Of a stretch of 36,562 nt of DNA, positions 6,491-15,477 are shown piece after piece (position 1 is the first letter of the stretch; every line of letters begins with the position of its first letter). The notes under the pieces are model-generated. The model was not told where the DNA came from and did not search any database. It worked only from the letters and a program-made list of their open reading frames with translations. The DNA is from Clostridium sp. CAG:343. GTDB lineage: Bacteria > Bacillota > Clostridia > TANB77 > CAG-508. The translations under genes were made by a program, and so were the position numbers. The stretch lies in NCBI GenBank assembly GCA_000431335.1, contig FR888019.1, positions 1 through 36,562 of the forward strand, read 5' to 3'.

Positions 6491-6522
6491 AAAAGTAGAA
6501 ATTTAATTTCTACTTTTTTTTT
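6491..6522 (+). terminator. Terminator of veg
   Basis: A perfect 13-bp inverted repeat with one central base is followed by a T tract of nine. Confidence 0.85.
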
Positions 6523-6594
6523 GCAATTAAAGTAATAAAATCTTAAGTTGTCAAATATACATGTATAAAGAAAAAAATAAAGGAGGTCAAATAA

Positions 6595-8145
6595 ATGGTT
6601 GTAGATACAATAAAAGAAAATTTATGTGTTAATAAATTAGTTGCAACAAAAAAAGAAGTTATATTGGTCGAAGGAGATATGATTGTACCAGATTCAAAGC
6701 CAGATATTTTAAATACAATTTGTACAAGTGGGGTTGTATGTATTTACAAAAAAGAAGTTTTAGAAGAAAAAGTAAGAATAGACGGAAATATAAATACATA
6801 TATCATGTATATGGCAGATGATAGTAAAGATAAAGTAAGAGGATTAACAACAAGTCTTGATTTTTCTGAAAGTATTCAAATTGCAAATTGCAAGGAAGGA
6901 ATGAATTGTAAATTAAATACAAAATTAAAATCAATTGAGGCAAAAGTAATTAATGGAAGAAAAGTAGGAATAAAAGCTGCTATTGAAATAGAGATAAATA
7001 TATACTCGAATGAAGAAGTAGAAATCGTAAATAATGTACAAAATGCAGAGGATATTCAAATACTAAAAGAAGATTTAAAGGTTAATTCACTAGTAGGAAT
7101 GGGAGATACTAAAATTTATGCAAAAGATACTGTGAATATAGATAATGTAGATAATTTAGCAGAAATATTAAAGGCGGATGTAGCAATTGGTGAAAAGGAT
7201 GTAAAAATTAGTTATAATAAAATACTAACTAAATCAGAAGCAAGTATAAAAATTATGTATCTAACAGAAGATAATAGGATTAATAATATAACAGCTAAAA
7301 TACCAGTGGTTGGCTTTATAGATATACCTAATGTTACAGAAGAAAATATGTGTGATGTTGATTATGAAATAAAAAATATAGTATTAAAGCCAAATTCTGC
7401 AGAGGAACATTCTATATATATTGAATTAGAAATAAGTGTTGCAGCTACTGTATATGAAGAAAAAGAAATTAATTTAATTCAAGATTTATATAGTCCTAGT
7501 GAGAATTTAATATTTAATAAAAAAAGAATAACAACTATTACCAATAAAAAAAATATTAGAGAAACTAAACAAGTAAGAGAAAAAGTAAATATAGAAGGAA
7601 TTGAAAATAGGAGTATTATAGATGTAGATGTTGTTCCAATGATAGAAAAAGAAAATCAATTGAACAATAAAATTAACTATGAAGGAGAATTAGAATTAAG
7701 GTTTATATTATCAAATAGTGACTTACAAGTAGATAATAGGGTTGTAAAGATACCTTTTAATTATACAGTTGAAGAACAGTGTGGAGATGATAATATAAAT
7801 AGAAATATGGAAATGGAAATAACAAATCAAGATTTTATCGTACAAGAAGGTGGTGTTGTTAATAGCAATATTGATATAACAATGAATTTAAATTCTTATC
7901 GTAGTGCTAATATGAATATTATTGATGAAATTCAAACAGATGGAGAAAGGGAAGCAGAAGATTATAGTATATTAATGTATATAGTAAAAAAAGATGATAC
8001 ATTGTGGAAAATAGCCAAACGTTTTGGTAGTACAGTAGAAGACATTGTTAGAATAAATGGAATTGAAGATGAAAATAAAATATATCCAGATCAAAAATTA
8101 TTTATACCACATTATTCAAAAGCTTCTGTAAAAGAGTATGCATAA
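6595..8145 (+). CDS. SPOCS (DUF3794) and LysM domain spore protein
   Basis: A 516-residue protein with repeated DUF3794 (SPOCS) modules over roughly residues 30-440 and a C-terminal LysM domain at about 462-507 (TLWKIAKRFGSTVEDIVRIN ... IYPDQKLFIPH). SPOCS domains occur in coat and coat-morphogenesis proteins of spore formers, and LysM binds peptidoglycan, so the protein probably anchors coat material to the cortex. It has no signal peptide, as expected for a mother-cell coat protein. The start at 6595 follows a strong AAAGGAGG. The neighbouring yunB start codon overlaps its stop by 8 bases, giving translational coupling. Genes of this type follow yabG and veg in many Clostridia. Confidence 0.9.
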   Translation: MVVDTIKENLCVNKLVATKKEVILVEGDMIVPDSKPDILNTICTSGVVCIYKKEVLEEKVRIDGNINTYIMYMADDSKDKVRGLTTSLDFSESIQIANCKEGMNCKLNTKLKSIEAKVINGRKVGIKAAIEIEINIYSNEEVEIVNNVQNAEDIQILKEDLKVNSLVGMGDTKIYAKDTVNIDNVDNLAEILKADVAIGEKDVKISYNKILTKSEASIKIMYLTEDNRINNITAKIPVVGFIDIPNVTEENMCDVDYEIKNIVLKPNSAEEHSIYIELEISVAATVYEEKEINLIQDLYSPSENLIFNKKRITTITNKKNIRETKQVREKVNIEGIENRSIIDVDVVPMIEKENQLNNKINYEGELELRFILSNSDLQVDNRVVKIPFNYTVEEQCGDDNINRNMEMEITNQDFIVQEGGVVNSNIDITMNLNSYRSANMNIIDEIQTDGEREAEDYSILMYIVKKDDTLWKIAKRFGSTVEDIVRINGIEDENKIYPDQKLFIPHYSKASVKEYA

Positions 8146-8855
8146 GATATATTCAAGACCGCGTATTAGAATTCCAAAAGTACTTATAAATGGAGAAGTA
8201 CTTAATAATCATAAGAATAAAAAAATAGCTAAAATAATTATTATATTAATAATTGCTTTTAGTACTGTAAAAATAGTATTAGATGCAGTATATCCTATAT
8301 TTGATACATTGTGTGAGGCGAAAGCAAAATCAATTGCTACAATAGTATCAAATGAACAAGCAACAAATGTTATGAAAGAACATTCTTATGATGAATTATT
8401 TACATTGGAAAAAGATAATAATAATAATATAACAATGGTTAAATCAAATGTACTAGCTATTAATGAAATTATTTCAGATGTAGCTGTAAAAATTCAGGAA
8501 GATATTGATAATAGAGGAAGAGAAAATATTGAAATAGCAATACGGCAGTTTTACTGGGTTTAAATTATTAGCAGGGAGAGGACCAGGAGTAAAAATTAAA
8601 ATATCATCTATTGGAAATGTGGAAACTGATTTAAAAAGTGAATTTACAGCGCAAGGGATAAATCAAACATTGCATAGAGTTTATTTAGAAGTTAAATGCA
8701 GAGTTAATATTTTAACTCCATTTCAAGATATAGAAAAAGAAATAACTAATCAAGTATTGTTGGTGGAAAATGTTATTGTAGGACGTATTCCAGAGACTTA
8801 TTATAATTTAGAGGGGTTAAATAGTAAAAGTGATGCAATGGAGATAATAGAGTGA
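8138..8855 (+). CDS. yunB: Sporulation protein YunB, +1 frameshifted at a CGG codon
   Basis: YunB is a sigma-E dependent sporulation protein of uncertain biochemical role. The first frame (8138-8563) gives the N-terminus with one membrane segment at about residues 30-50, then runs off at CGG (8543-8545). Skipping the C continues as IGSFTGFKLLAGRGPGVKI and on to the conserved block SEFTAQGINQTLHRVYLEV, ending at 8855. The joined product is about 238 residues, close to normal YunB length. Everything on both sides of the break looks well conserved, which argues against old decay. The start overlaps the end of the SPOCS/LysM gene, so the two form an operon. It could be a programmed shift, a recent mutation or a sequencing error. 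Confidence 0.85.
8543..8546 (+). other. Putative +1 recoding site CGG-C in yunB
   Basis: Zero frame reads ATA CGG CAG, and the +1 frame reads ATA (C) GGC AGT and restores the YunB sequence. This is one of only two in-frame CGG codons found in the window. Confidence 0.45.
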
Positions 8856-8863
8856 AAATTATA

Positions 8864-8896
8864 AAAATAGTCAAGTTCATAGCTTGACTATTTTGT
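8864..8896 (+). terminator. Terminator of the SPOCS-yunB operon
   Basis: A perfect 12-bp stem (8864-8875 with 8883-8894) has a 7-base loop and ends in TTTTGT. Confidence 0.75.
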
Positions 8897-8923
8897 AATA
8901 TTAAAAAATTTTTAATTAAGTAG

Positions 8924-8986
8924 TTATTTGTTGCAAATATTACGCTGTGCAGAAATAGTAGCTAATATATTTCCTAATGAAGTCAT
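8924..8986 (-). CDS. Possible 20-residue peptide
   Basis: A short frame, MTSLGNILATISAQRNICNK, starts behind AGGTG at suitable spacing, with a TATAAT-like box about 20 bases further upstream on the minus strand. Nothing else occupies this interval. No family is recognised, and chance cannot be ruled out at this length. Confidence 0.25.
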   Translation of the reverse strand: MTSLGNILATISAQRNICNK

Positions 8987-9046
8987 AAAATCACCTAATT
9001 TATTATATTAAAGAAAAACTAAAGTGTGATATATAAAGAAATTGTA

Positions 9047-9646
9047 TTAATTAATATCATAAATTTGATTTATTAATTTAGTAGCATTTTCTTTTAATAA
9101 TTTTTTATTCTTTAAAACGGCTTTATCAGGGAAAATGGCATCACCAAATGTAACTGTCACGGTAGAGAAAAATTTGGGTCTAACTGTAATATGCACAGGA
9201 ATAATTGGCACATTTGCTATTGCTGAAAGGTAAACAGCACCACTTTTGGTTTTTCTTTTATTATATTTATAATTTTCCTTAAATATACCGCCTTCTGGAA
9301 AGATAAGAAGTCTGATTTTTTCTTGATTTTCTAATTGTTCTAATATAGATTTTGCTCCTTTTATATCAGTTTTATTTCTTTCAATAGGAAAAGCGTTATG
9401 ATATGTTAGAAATTTAGCAATTAACTTATTTTTAAAGAGCTCAGATTTTGCAACACTATACATATTTTCAACTTTAGGATATAAAAAAGCAGGATCGAAA
9501 ATCCTAGAATGATTTGGGCAAATTAAACATTTATTATATTTATCTAATATTTCTAGATTTTCATATTTTACATGAAATAATATATGGCAAGAAGTTATAA
9601 GAATAATATTTCTAATTAATGAATACAATACAATTCTTCCTTTCAT
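9047..9646 (-). CDS. plsC: 1-acyl-sn-glycerol-3-phosphate acyltransferase (PlsC family)
   Basis: This enzyme transfers an acyl chain to lysophosphatidic acid, giving phosphatidic acid at the inner face of the membrane. The product has the acyltransferase motif H-x4-D (H46-D51 in NHSRIFDP), a second block around FPIERNK, and FPEGGIF near residue 116. Usual members have FPEGTR there, so the Thr-Arg is replaced by Gly-Ile. A hydrophobic segment lies at residues 5-25. The ATG at 9646 lacks a ribosome site, and the AAGGAAG inside codons 2-4 would instead suit TTG at 9628, giving a protein six residues shorter. The gene stands alone between the yunB operon and the ribosomal pair. Substrate is inferred from the family. 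Confidence 0.85.
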   Translation of the reverse strand: MKGRIVLYSLIRNIILITSCHILFHVKYENLEILDKYNKCLICPNHSRIFDPAFLYPKVENMYSVAKSELFKNKLIAKFLTYHNAFPIERNKTDIKGAKSILEQLENQEKIRLLIFPEGGIFKENYKYNKRKTKSGAVYLSAIANVPIIPVHITVRPKFFSTVTVTFGDAIFPDKAVLKNKKLLKENATKLINQIYDIN

Positions 9647-9821
9647 AATAAATTTGTATAAATGCTAACATACGTTACGTTTATTATTATAACATAATTT
9701 TTAATAAAGATAAAATGTATTGTAAAAGTTAGAAAACAAGTTATATTATTGAAAATTAAAATATAAAAAAGTTGACATTTTAATGCTTACAGACTCTTGA
9801 TAGTAAAAGTTATTGAACGAC

Positions 9822-9856
9822 AAAAAAACCTCGGAAGTTTTGAAACTTCTGAGGTT
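9822..9856 (-). terminator. Terminator of the rplM-rpsI operon
   Basis: Arms 9827-9840 and 9843-9856 pair almost completely, and on the minus strand the hairpin runs into a T tract of seven. Confidence 0.85.
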
Positions 9857-9881
9857 GAATTGACTTTGATAAAAGTTCTTT

Positions 9882-10283
9882 TTATCTTTTGCTAAATTGA
9901 GGAGCTTTTCTAGCTTTTTTAAGACCGTATTTTTTTCTTTCTTTCATACGAGGATCTCTTGTTAAGAATCCGTTTGATTTTAAAGCTGGTCTGTATTCAC
10001 TATTAGCTTCATTTAATGCTCTTGCAATACCATGTCTGATAGCTCCAGCTTGACCTGTAAATCCGCCACCTTTTACGTTAGCTATAACATCATATTTAGC
10101 TGTTGTATTTGTAACTGTAAGTGGTTGTCTTACAATAACTTTTAAAGTTTCTAATCCGAAAAATTCATCAATATCTTTACCGTTAATTGTGATTTTTCCG
10201 TTTCCTTCTACTAATCTAACTCTAGCAATTGCATTTTTTCTTCTACCTGTACCATAAAAAACGATATTTTCCTTTTTTGCCAT
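9882..10283 (-). CDS. rpsI: 30S ribosomal protein S9
   Basis: Ribosomal protein uS9 of the 30S head, whose C-terminal tail reaches the tRNA in the P site. The 133-residue product shows the family signature GRRKNAIARVRL near the start, GGGFTGQAGAIRHGIARAL in the middle and the basic ending ARKAPQFSKR, all at normal length. It begins one base after the rplM stop and has its own ribosome site at the end of rplM (GGGAGG). It is the second gene of the universal rplM-rpsI pair and ends before a strong terminator. Confidence 0.98.
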   Translation of the reverse strand: MAKKENIVFYGTGRRKNAIARVRLVEGNGKITINGKDIDEFFGLETLKVIVRQPLTVTNTTAKYDVIANVKGGGFTGQAGAIRHGIARALNEANSEYRPALKSNGFLTRDPRMKERKKYGLKKARKAPQFSKR

Positions 10284-10284
10284 A

Positions 10285-10722
10285 TTATTTTACCTCCCAT
10301 ACTTCTGGTTTTTGTGCTTGGTTTTCATGTTCTGCACCAGCATATACTCTTAATTTTTTAAGACTTTGTCTACCTAAAGAATTATGAGGTAACATTCCTT
10401 TTATAGCTAAAGTCATAGCTTTTTCTGGATTTTTTTCAAGCATTACTTTGGCAGAAATTTCTTTCATTCCTCCAATGTAACCTGAATGATGTCTGTAAAC
10501 TTTTTGATTTAATTTGTTTCCTGTTAAAATTACGTCATTACAATTTATTATAATAACATGGTCACCCATATCAATATTTGGTGTAAATGTTGGTTTATGT
10601 TTTCCTCTTAATAATCTAGCGGCTTCTGTTGCAACTCTACCAAGTGGCTTATTTGCTGCATCAATTATATACCATTTACTTTCAACTTCACCTTTTTTTG
10701 CACTATATGTAGTATTATTCAT
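10285..10722 (-). CDS. rplM: 50S ribosomal protein L13
   Basis: Ribosomal protein uL13, an early assembly protein of the 50S subunit. The 145-residue product contains WYIIDAANKPLGRVATEAA, the GDHVIIINC strand, the basic HSGYIGGMKE loop and the signature GMLPHNSLGRQSLKKLRVY. It starts at 10722 behind AGGAGGG. It leads the operon with rpsI, and the leader upstream holds a hairpin that may be the L13 regulatory leader of Firmicutes. Confidence 0.98.
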   Translation of the reverse strand: MNNTTYSAKKGEVESKWYIIDAANKPLGRVATEAARLLRGKHKPTFTPNIDMGDHVIIINCNDVILTGNKLNQKVYRHHSGYIGGMKEISAKVMLEKNPEKAMTLAIKGMLPHNSLGRQSLKKLRVYAGAEHENQAQKPEVWEVK

Positions 10723-10764
10723 GGTAATATATACCCTCCTATATTTTATTTGTTTTTTATTTTA

Positions 10765-10830
10765 TTTATATGAAATTTAAATATAAAACCACCGGGGAGA
10801 AGTTCTAAATTTAAATCATATTTTAACATA
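10765..10830 (-). promoter_or_regulatory. Possible L13 leader hairpin
   Basis: In the rplM leader a stem of AAATTTA with TAAATTT, extended by AAC with GTT, closes over an apical loop holding CTCCCCGGTG. Firmicute rplM leaders carry an autoregulatory structure binding L13, and this hairpin is in the right place, but I match it only by position and general form. Confidence 0.4.
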
Positions 10831-10841
10831 ATTGCTCAATT

Positions 10842-10870
10842 ATTCTATTACAAAAAAGTACATTTGTCAA
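10842..10870 (-). promoter_or_regulatory. Promoter of rplM-rpsI
   Basis: On the minus strand TTGACA (10865-10870) and TAGAAT (10842-10847) are 17 bases apart. Confidence 0.75.
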
Positions 10871-10897
10871 TACATTTCAGGCAATTTTTAGAAAAAC

Positions 10898-10926
10898 TTG
10901 ACAAAAACAATTTTTATGTGTATACT
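10898..10926 (+). promoter_or_regulatory. Promoter of the NlpC/P60 gene
   Basis: TTGACA (10898-10903) and TATACT (10921-10926) with a 17-base spacer. The palindrome TTAACGTTAA (10928-10937) lies at the predicted start point and could be an operator. Confidence 0.75.
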
Positions 10927-10972
10927 GTTAACGTTAAAAACAGGATGTAATATATTATGAATAAGGAGTAAT

Positions 10973-12256
10973 ATGGAAATGAAAAGAAAAAGAAATATAA
11001 AAAGCATTGTACTATTAGCAGCTCTAGGAATTGCTACATTGTTTTTTATAAATATCAGTTTTGCATCTACTAATGCTAAAGTAAATGTAGAAACAGCAAA
11101 TCTAAGAGAGTCAGCAGATGAAAATAGTAAAATTTTAGAGCAACTTTCTCAAGGTCAAGAAGTAGAGATAGTAGAAAAGAGTAGTGATTGGTATAAGGTT
11201 AAAGTAAAAGGAATGACAGGATATTTAAGACAAGATCTACTTACAGTAGAAGAAAAAAATACTGTAAATGCTAATACAACAACTTCATCAGAAGAGAAAG
11301 CAGAAGTAGAAACTACTAAAAATGAAGAAACAAAAACAACTGATACAGATGAAAAAAGTAAAATAATTGTGGAAGATACAAAATTAAAAATTGTACCATC
11401 TATTAATGCCACAGATATTATTGAAGTAAAAAAAGATGAAGAAGTTATTATAACAGAAACAATAAATGACTGGGTATGTGTACAAACAAAAACAACAAAA
11501 GGTTGGATTTATAAAGAAAAATTAAAATCTAAAGAAGATAAAAAAGAAGAAAAACAAACAACAGAGCAGAATCAAGTAGTAGAAGAAAGTAAATTAAAGA
11601 CACTATATATAGGTAGTGAATCTGTTAATTTAAGAAAAGAAGCAAATACAAATTCAGAAGTTGTAACTAAATTATCTTTAAATACAGCTGTTGATGTTTA
11701 TGCAGAGGAAAATGGATGGAGTAAAGTAAAAGTAAATGGAAATGAAGGTTACATATCTTCATCATTATTATCAGAAAAGAAAAAGGAAACGTCAAGAAGT
11801 TTAGAAACACCAAGAACTAAAACAAGTGAAAATTCAAGTGAGAATACTAAAACTTCACAAGAGAAAGAAACAACAACTACAGTTCCAATTTCAGGAAAAG
11901 GAGCTACAGTAGTAGAAACAGCTAAAAAATATATTGGTTGTAGTTATGTATATGGAGCATCTGGACCAAGCAGTTTTGATTGCTCAGGATTTACTTCATA
12001 TGTATTTAAACAACATGGAATTAGTTTAAATAGAACAGCTGCAGGACAATATAGTAATGGAGTTGCTGTTAGTAGAAACCAATTACAACCAGGTGATTTA
12101 GTTATGTTTGGAAAATCTGGAATAAACCATGTAGGCATATATATTGGTGGAGGGCAAATTGTTCATGCTGCTAATAAGTCAAGAGGGGTAACAACTGATA
12201 CGATAAATTCAGGATATTATAATAACAACTATGTTGGAGCAAGAAGAGTTATGTAA
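10973..12256 (+). CDS. Secreted SH3b/NlpC-P60 peptidoglycan hydrolase
   Basis: A 427-residue exported cell-wall hydrolase. A signal peptide covers residues 1-32 (basic start, hydrophobic core, cut near SFAST). Three bacterial SH3 domains lie at about 33-80, 120-170 and 210-257, joined by Thr/Glu/Lys-rich linkers, and bind wall peptides. The C-terminal NlpC/P60 domain at about 310-427 has the catalytic Cys337 (FDCSGF), His386 (NHVGIYIG) and a third polar residue near VHAAN, so it should cut gamma-D-glutamyl bonds in stem peptides. GGAG sits five bases before the ATG at 10973. The comEC frame begins inside its last codons, and no terminator separates them. Confidence 0.92.
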   Translation: MEMKRKRNIKSIVLLAALGIATLFFINISFASTNAKVNVETANLRESADENSKILEQLSQGQEVEIVEKSSDWYKVKVKGMTGYLRQDLLTVEEKNTVNANTTTSSEEKAEVETTKNEETKTTDTDEKSKIIVEDTKLKIVPSINATDIIEVKKDEEVIITETINDWVCVQTKTTKGWIYKEKLKSKEDKKEEKQTTEQNQVVEESKLKTLYIGSESVNLRKEANTNSEVVTKLSLNTAVDVYAEENGWSKVKVNGNEGYISSSLLSEKKKETSRSLETPRTKTSENSSENTKTSQEKETTTTVPISGKGATVVETAKKYIGCSYVYGASGPSSFDCSGFTSYVFKQHGISLNRTAAGQYSNGVAVSRNQLQPGDLVMFGKSGINHVGIYIGGGQIVHAANKSRGVTTDTINSGYYNNNYVGARRVM

Positions 12257-14766
12257 AAATGCAATTAAGAAAGGAAGATTAAAAGTAGTAAAACGACCAG
12301 TTTTAATTGCAATTATAGGATATATAATAGGTATTATAATGGGGCTATACTTTAATTTTAGTATAGCTCTTTTTTATATTCCGATAATTGTAATATATTT
12401 TTTCAAGAAAACATTAAAAATATCTAAGAAAGAATTTAAGTTAATAAGTTTAAAAAGATATTTTAGATATGTAAAGTTAATTTTTAATTTCAAAATTATT
12501 ATTATTCTTATTATTTTTTCTATTATTTCTAATTTTATTGTAATATTTCAAAACAAAAAATATAAAAGTTTATATACAAACAATCAATTAATAAGTGGAG
12601 AAGCAGTAGTTATAGGGGAGAAACAAGAAAAAGAATATAACAATATATATAAGATAAAATATAATAAAACATATGTATATTTAAAAATAGATAAAAAATC
12701 CACAATTGAGTTAAATTATGGGGATAAAATAAAGTTTTCAGGAAGTTTTATAGAACCAAAAGAAAACAAAAATACAGGGGGATTTAATTATAAAAATTAT
12801 TTGAAAACTTTAAAAATTTATGGAACAATAAAAGTAAACAAAATAGAAATTTTAGGAAAAGAAAAGCAAAATTTCATTTTTAAATATGCACATTTAATTA
12901 GTAAAAAAATAAAAGAAAAAGTTAATCTTAATTTAGATAAAGAAAAAGCAGATATTTTAATTGGAATTTTGATAGGAGACACAGAAGAAATAGAAGAAGA
13001 ATTAAAGGAAAATTTTAGAATTAGTAATATTTCACATGTTTTAGCTGTTTCGGGAATGCATGTTACTTATATAATTATTGGGATTAATTTATTATTTAAA
13101 ACAAAATTAGGAAAGAGAAAACTTAATTTTATTATAATTATTGTTCTTATTTTTTATATGTTTATAACAGGATTTTCAGCTTCAATAGTAAGAGCGGCAA
13201 TAATGGCGATATTAATAATAGGTTCAAAAATAATGTATAGAAAAAATGATGTATGGAATTCAATTGCAATATCGTTATTTTGTATACTTATCTATAATCC
13301 ATTTCTTATTACTAGTATGGGGCTGCAATTTTCTTATTTAGGAACAATTGGAATTATTGTTTTTTATAAAAATATTTATGTAGTTTTAGAAAATATAAAA
13401 ATAACTTCTAAAAAATTAAAATATGAAATTAATAAAAAAGATACAAAGGCAATTGAAAAGATAAAGAATATATTAGCAGTTACAATTTCTGCTCAATTAT
13501 CAATTATGCCAATTATGATTTATCATACTAATTTGTTTAGTATATACTTTTTTATAACTAATTTATTGGTAAGTATAATTATTGGTCCTATTATTATATT
13601 AGGAATAATTGCAGTTATCATGTCCTTTATTATTAATCCATGTGCTAAAGTAATTTTTACTATTATAAAATTATTAGTTGATATTTTAATTTTAATATCT
13701 AAAATTAGCCAATTGCCATTTGCAAAACTATATATTCCTACACCTAAGATTTGGCAGATATGTTTATTTTATTGTATAATTATTATTTCTAAATTAGTTC
13801 ATAATCTTTATTATCAAAAAAAATTGAATGCTACTCAAATAAGAATGAGAAATTTAATAGCTTTATTTAAATATAAGATGTATTTAAATAAAAAAAGAAG
13901 TTTGATGGCTTTAGTATTATTAGGAGTGATTATTTTATTAGTAGAATTTTATCCTAAAAACTTAAAAGTAAATTTTATTGATGTAGGACAAGGGGATGCA
14001 ACTTTTATTGTAACACCATATAATAATACTATTTTAATTGATGGAGGTGGAAGTGAATCTAAAAATTATAATATAGGTAAGAATACAGTACTTCCTTATA
14101 TTTTAGATAAAGGATATACAAAAATTGACTATATAATAATTAGTCATTTTGATCAAGATCATGTTCGGTGGATTGTTATATATTATGCAAGAAATAAAAG
14201 TAAATAACATCATAATAGGTAAGCAATATAAATCATCAGAAAATTATGAGGAATTTATAAAAATCGTAAAAGAAAAAAAGATAAATGTAAAAATAGTAGA
14301 AGAAGGAGAAAAAGTAAGTATAGAAGATAATTTGTATTTTGATATTATATGGCCTTTTTCTGATAATATGATATCTGATAATAGTATAAACAATAATTCA
14401 CTTGTATGTAAACTAAATTATAAAAATTATTCAATGCTTTTTACAGGAGATATTGAGGCCATAGCTGAAAAAGCTATTTTGAAAAAATATTCTAAAAATT
14501 TAAATATATTAAAATCAGATATTTTAAAAGTAGCACATCATGGTTCGAAAACATCTTCTATTACAGAGTTTATTGAAAAGATAAAACCAAAATATGCAAT
14601 AATTGGAGTAGGGGAAGATAATAAATTTGGACATCCATCAGATAATACAATTCAAAATCTTGAAAAAGCAAATATAAGAATTTATAGGACAGATAAAATG
14701 GGAGAAATAGAAATAAAAACTAATGGAAAAGAGATAAAAATAAATGAATTTTTAAAATGCAAATAA
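12231..14766 (+). CDS. comEC: ComEC/Rec2 DNA-uptake channel, +1 frameshifted at a CGG codon
   Basis: ComEC is the inner-membrane channel that passes single-stranded DNA during transformation. In order it has an N-terminal membrane and DUF4131 region, the multi-pass competence domain (GILIGDTEEIEEE, VSGMHVTYI) and a C-terminal metallo-beta-lactamase-like domain (DVGQGDATFI, SHFDQDH, AHHGSKTSS, FGHPSD). The reading frame breaks inside the metal-binding loop: zero frame gives DHVRW and stops at 14207, while skipping the C of CGG at 14166 gives DHVGGLLYIM and continues to 14766. The joined length is about 844 residues. Its ATG at 12231 overlaps the upstream hydrolase gene and has no good ribosome site, suggesting coupled translation. 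All metal ligands are present once the frame is restored, so decay is not obvious. Confidence 0.88.
14166..14169 (+). other. Putative +1 recoding site CGG-T in comEC
   Basis: Zero frame reads GTT CGG TGG, and the +1 frame reads GTT (C) GGT GGA and restores the conserved DHVGG. This is the second of only two in-frame CGG codons in the window. Confidence 0.45.
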
Positions 14767-14835
14767 TAAAAGATTGTATAAATTTAACAAAAACGTAAAT
14801 AATAGTTATAAAACATTAGAAAAGGAGTAATTATT

Positions 14836-15429
14836 ATGAATAAAACAATTATGAGTATAATTGCAATTATTGTTATAATAGGTGCAATTATAATTGGAGT
14901 TCAAATTTGTAAACCAAATAAAGAACAGGAAGATATTATAACCAAAGTATCAGATGAAAAGATTGAAGATGATTGTACGGATGAATATCAGGAAATACAA
15001 GAGGAGATGCTTCAAGCTAATTCTACAGAAGAAAAGATATCTCCTAATTGTTTTATTACTATGAAAAAAACATATAATAAATGTGGACACACAACGAGTG
15101 AATATATAGCTATTCCAAAAGAGTTAGTAAATAAAACAAAAGAGGATTTGAAAGAAAAATATGCTGGTTGGACAATTGATAAATTTTCAGATACGCAAAT
15201 AGTAATAAGCAAAAAAGAAGAAGGAGAATGTGGTGAACACTATATTGTGAAGGATAAGGAAGGGAAAGTTGTAATATATAAATTATTAGAAGATGGGACT
15301 GAAAAAGAATATGAAGTAACAGATATTTCAACAGAATATATTACAGATACAGATAAAATTAATATGAAAAATGGAATTAAGGTAAATGGCAAACAAGAAT
15401 TAAATCAATTAATAGAAGACTTTGAGTAA
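14836..15429 (+). CDS. BofC C-terminal domain-like membrane-anchored protein
   Basis: A 197-residue protein with one membrane anchor at residues 5-24 and an extracytoplasmic domain resembling the C-terminal part of BofC, the intermembrane-space protein that restrains SpoIVB and so delays pro-sigma-K processing in Bacillus. The match is to the patterns YNKCGHTTSEYI, a W-x-I-x-x-F block, ECGEHYIV and a closing KEGKVVIYKL strand. The four Cys residues in the soluble part may form disulfides. A strong AAAAGGAG precedes the ATG at 14836. It is 69 bases after comEC and ends at a terminator shared with the converging pgsA. I infer a sporulation role from the domain only. Confidence 0.65.
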   Translation: MNKTIMSIIAIIVIIGAIIIGVQICKPNKEQEDIITKVSDEKIEDDCTDEYQEIQEEMLQANSTEEKISPNCFITMKKTYNKCGHTTSEYIAIPKELVNKTKEDLKEKYAGWTIDKFSDTQIVISKKEEGECGEHYIVKDKEGKVVIYKLLEDGTEKEYEVTDISTEYITDTDKINMKNGIKVNGKQELNQLIEDFE

Positions 15430-15441
15430 AATATAATATAT

Positions 15442-15477
15442 AAAAAATCTAGTTCATTATTTTGAACTAGATTTTTT
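15442..15477. terminator. Bidirectional terminator between the BofC-type gene and pgsA
   Basis: A perfect 15-bp stem (15442-15456 with 15463-15477), A-rich on one side and T-rich on the other, has a 6-base loop. It includes the last codons and stop of pgsA. Confidence 0.85.

Noticed and set aside
8543..14166. The two frameshifts as plain random sequencing errors
   Set aside because: Not excluded, but a random insertion would rarely create an in-frame CGG, a codon absent from every other gene in the window, and do so twice directly before a Gly codon. It is kept as the main alternative.
14149..14766. An independent 205-residue metallo-beta-lactamase-like protein
   Set aside because: It is the C-terminal part of comEC read after the frameshift. 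The ATG falls inside the conserved DQDH motif, and the motif is completed only by joining the frames.
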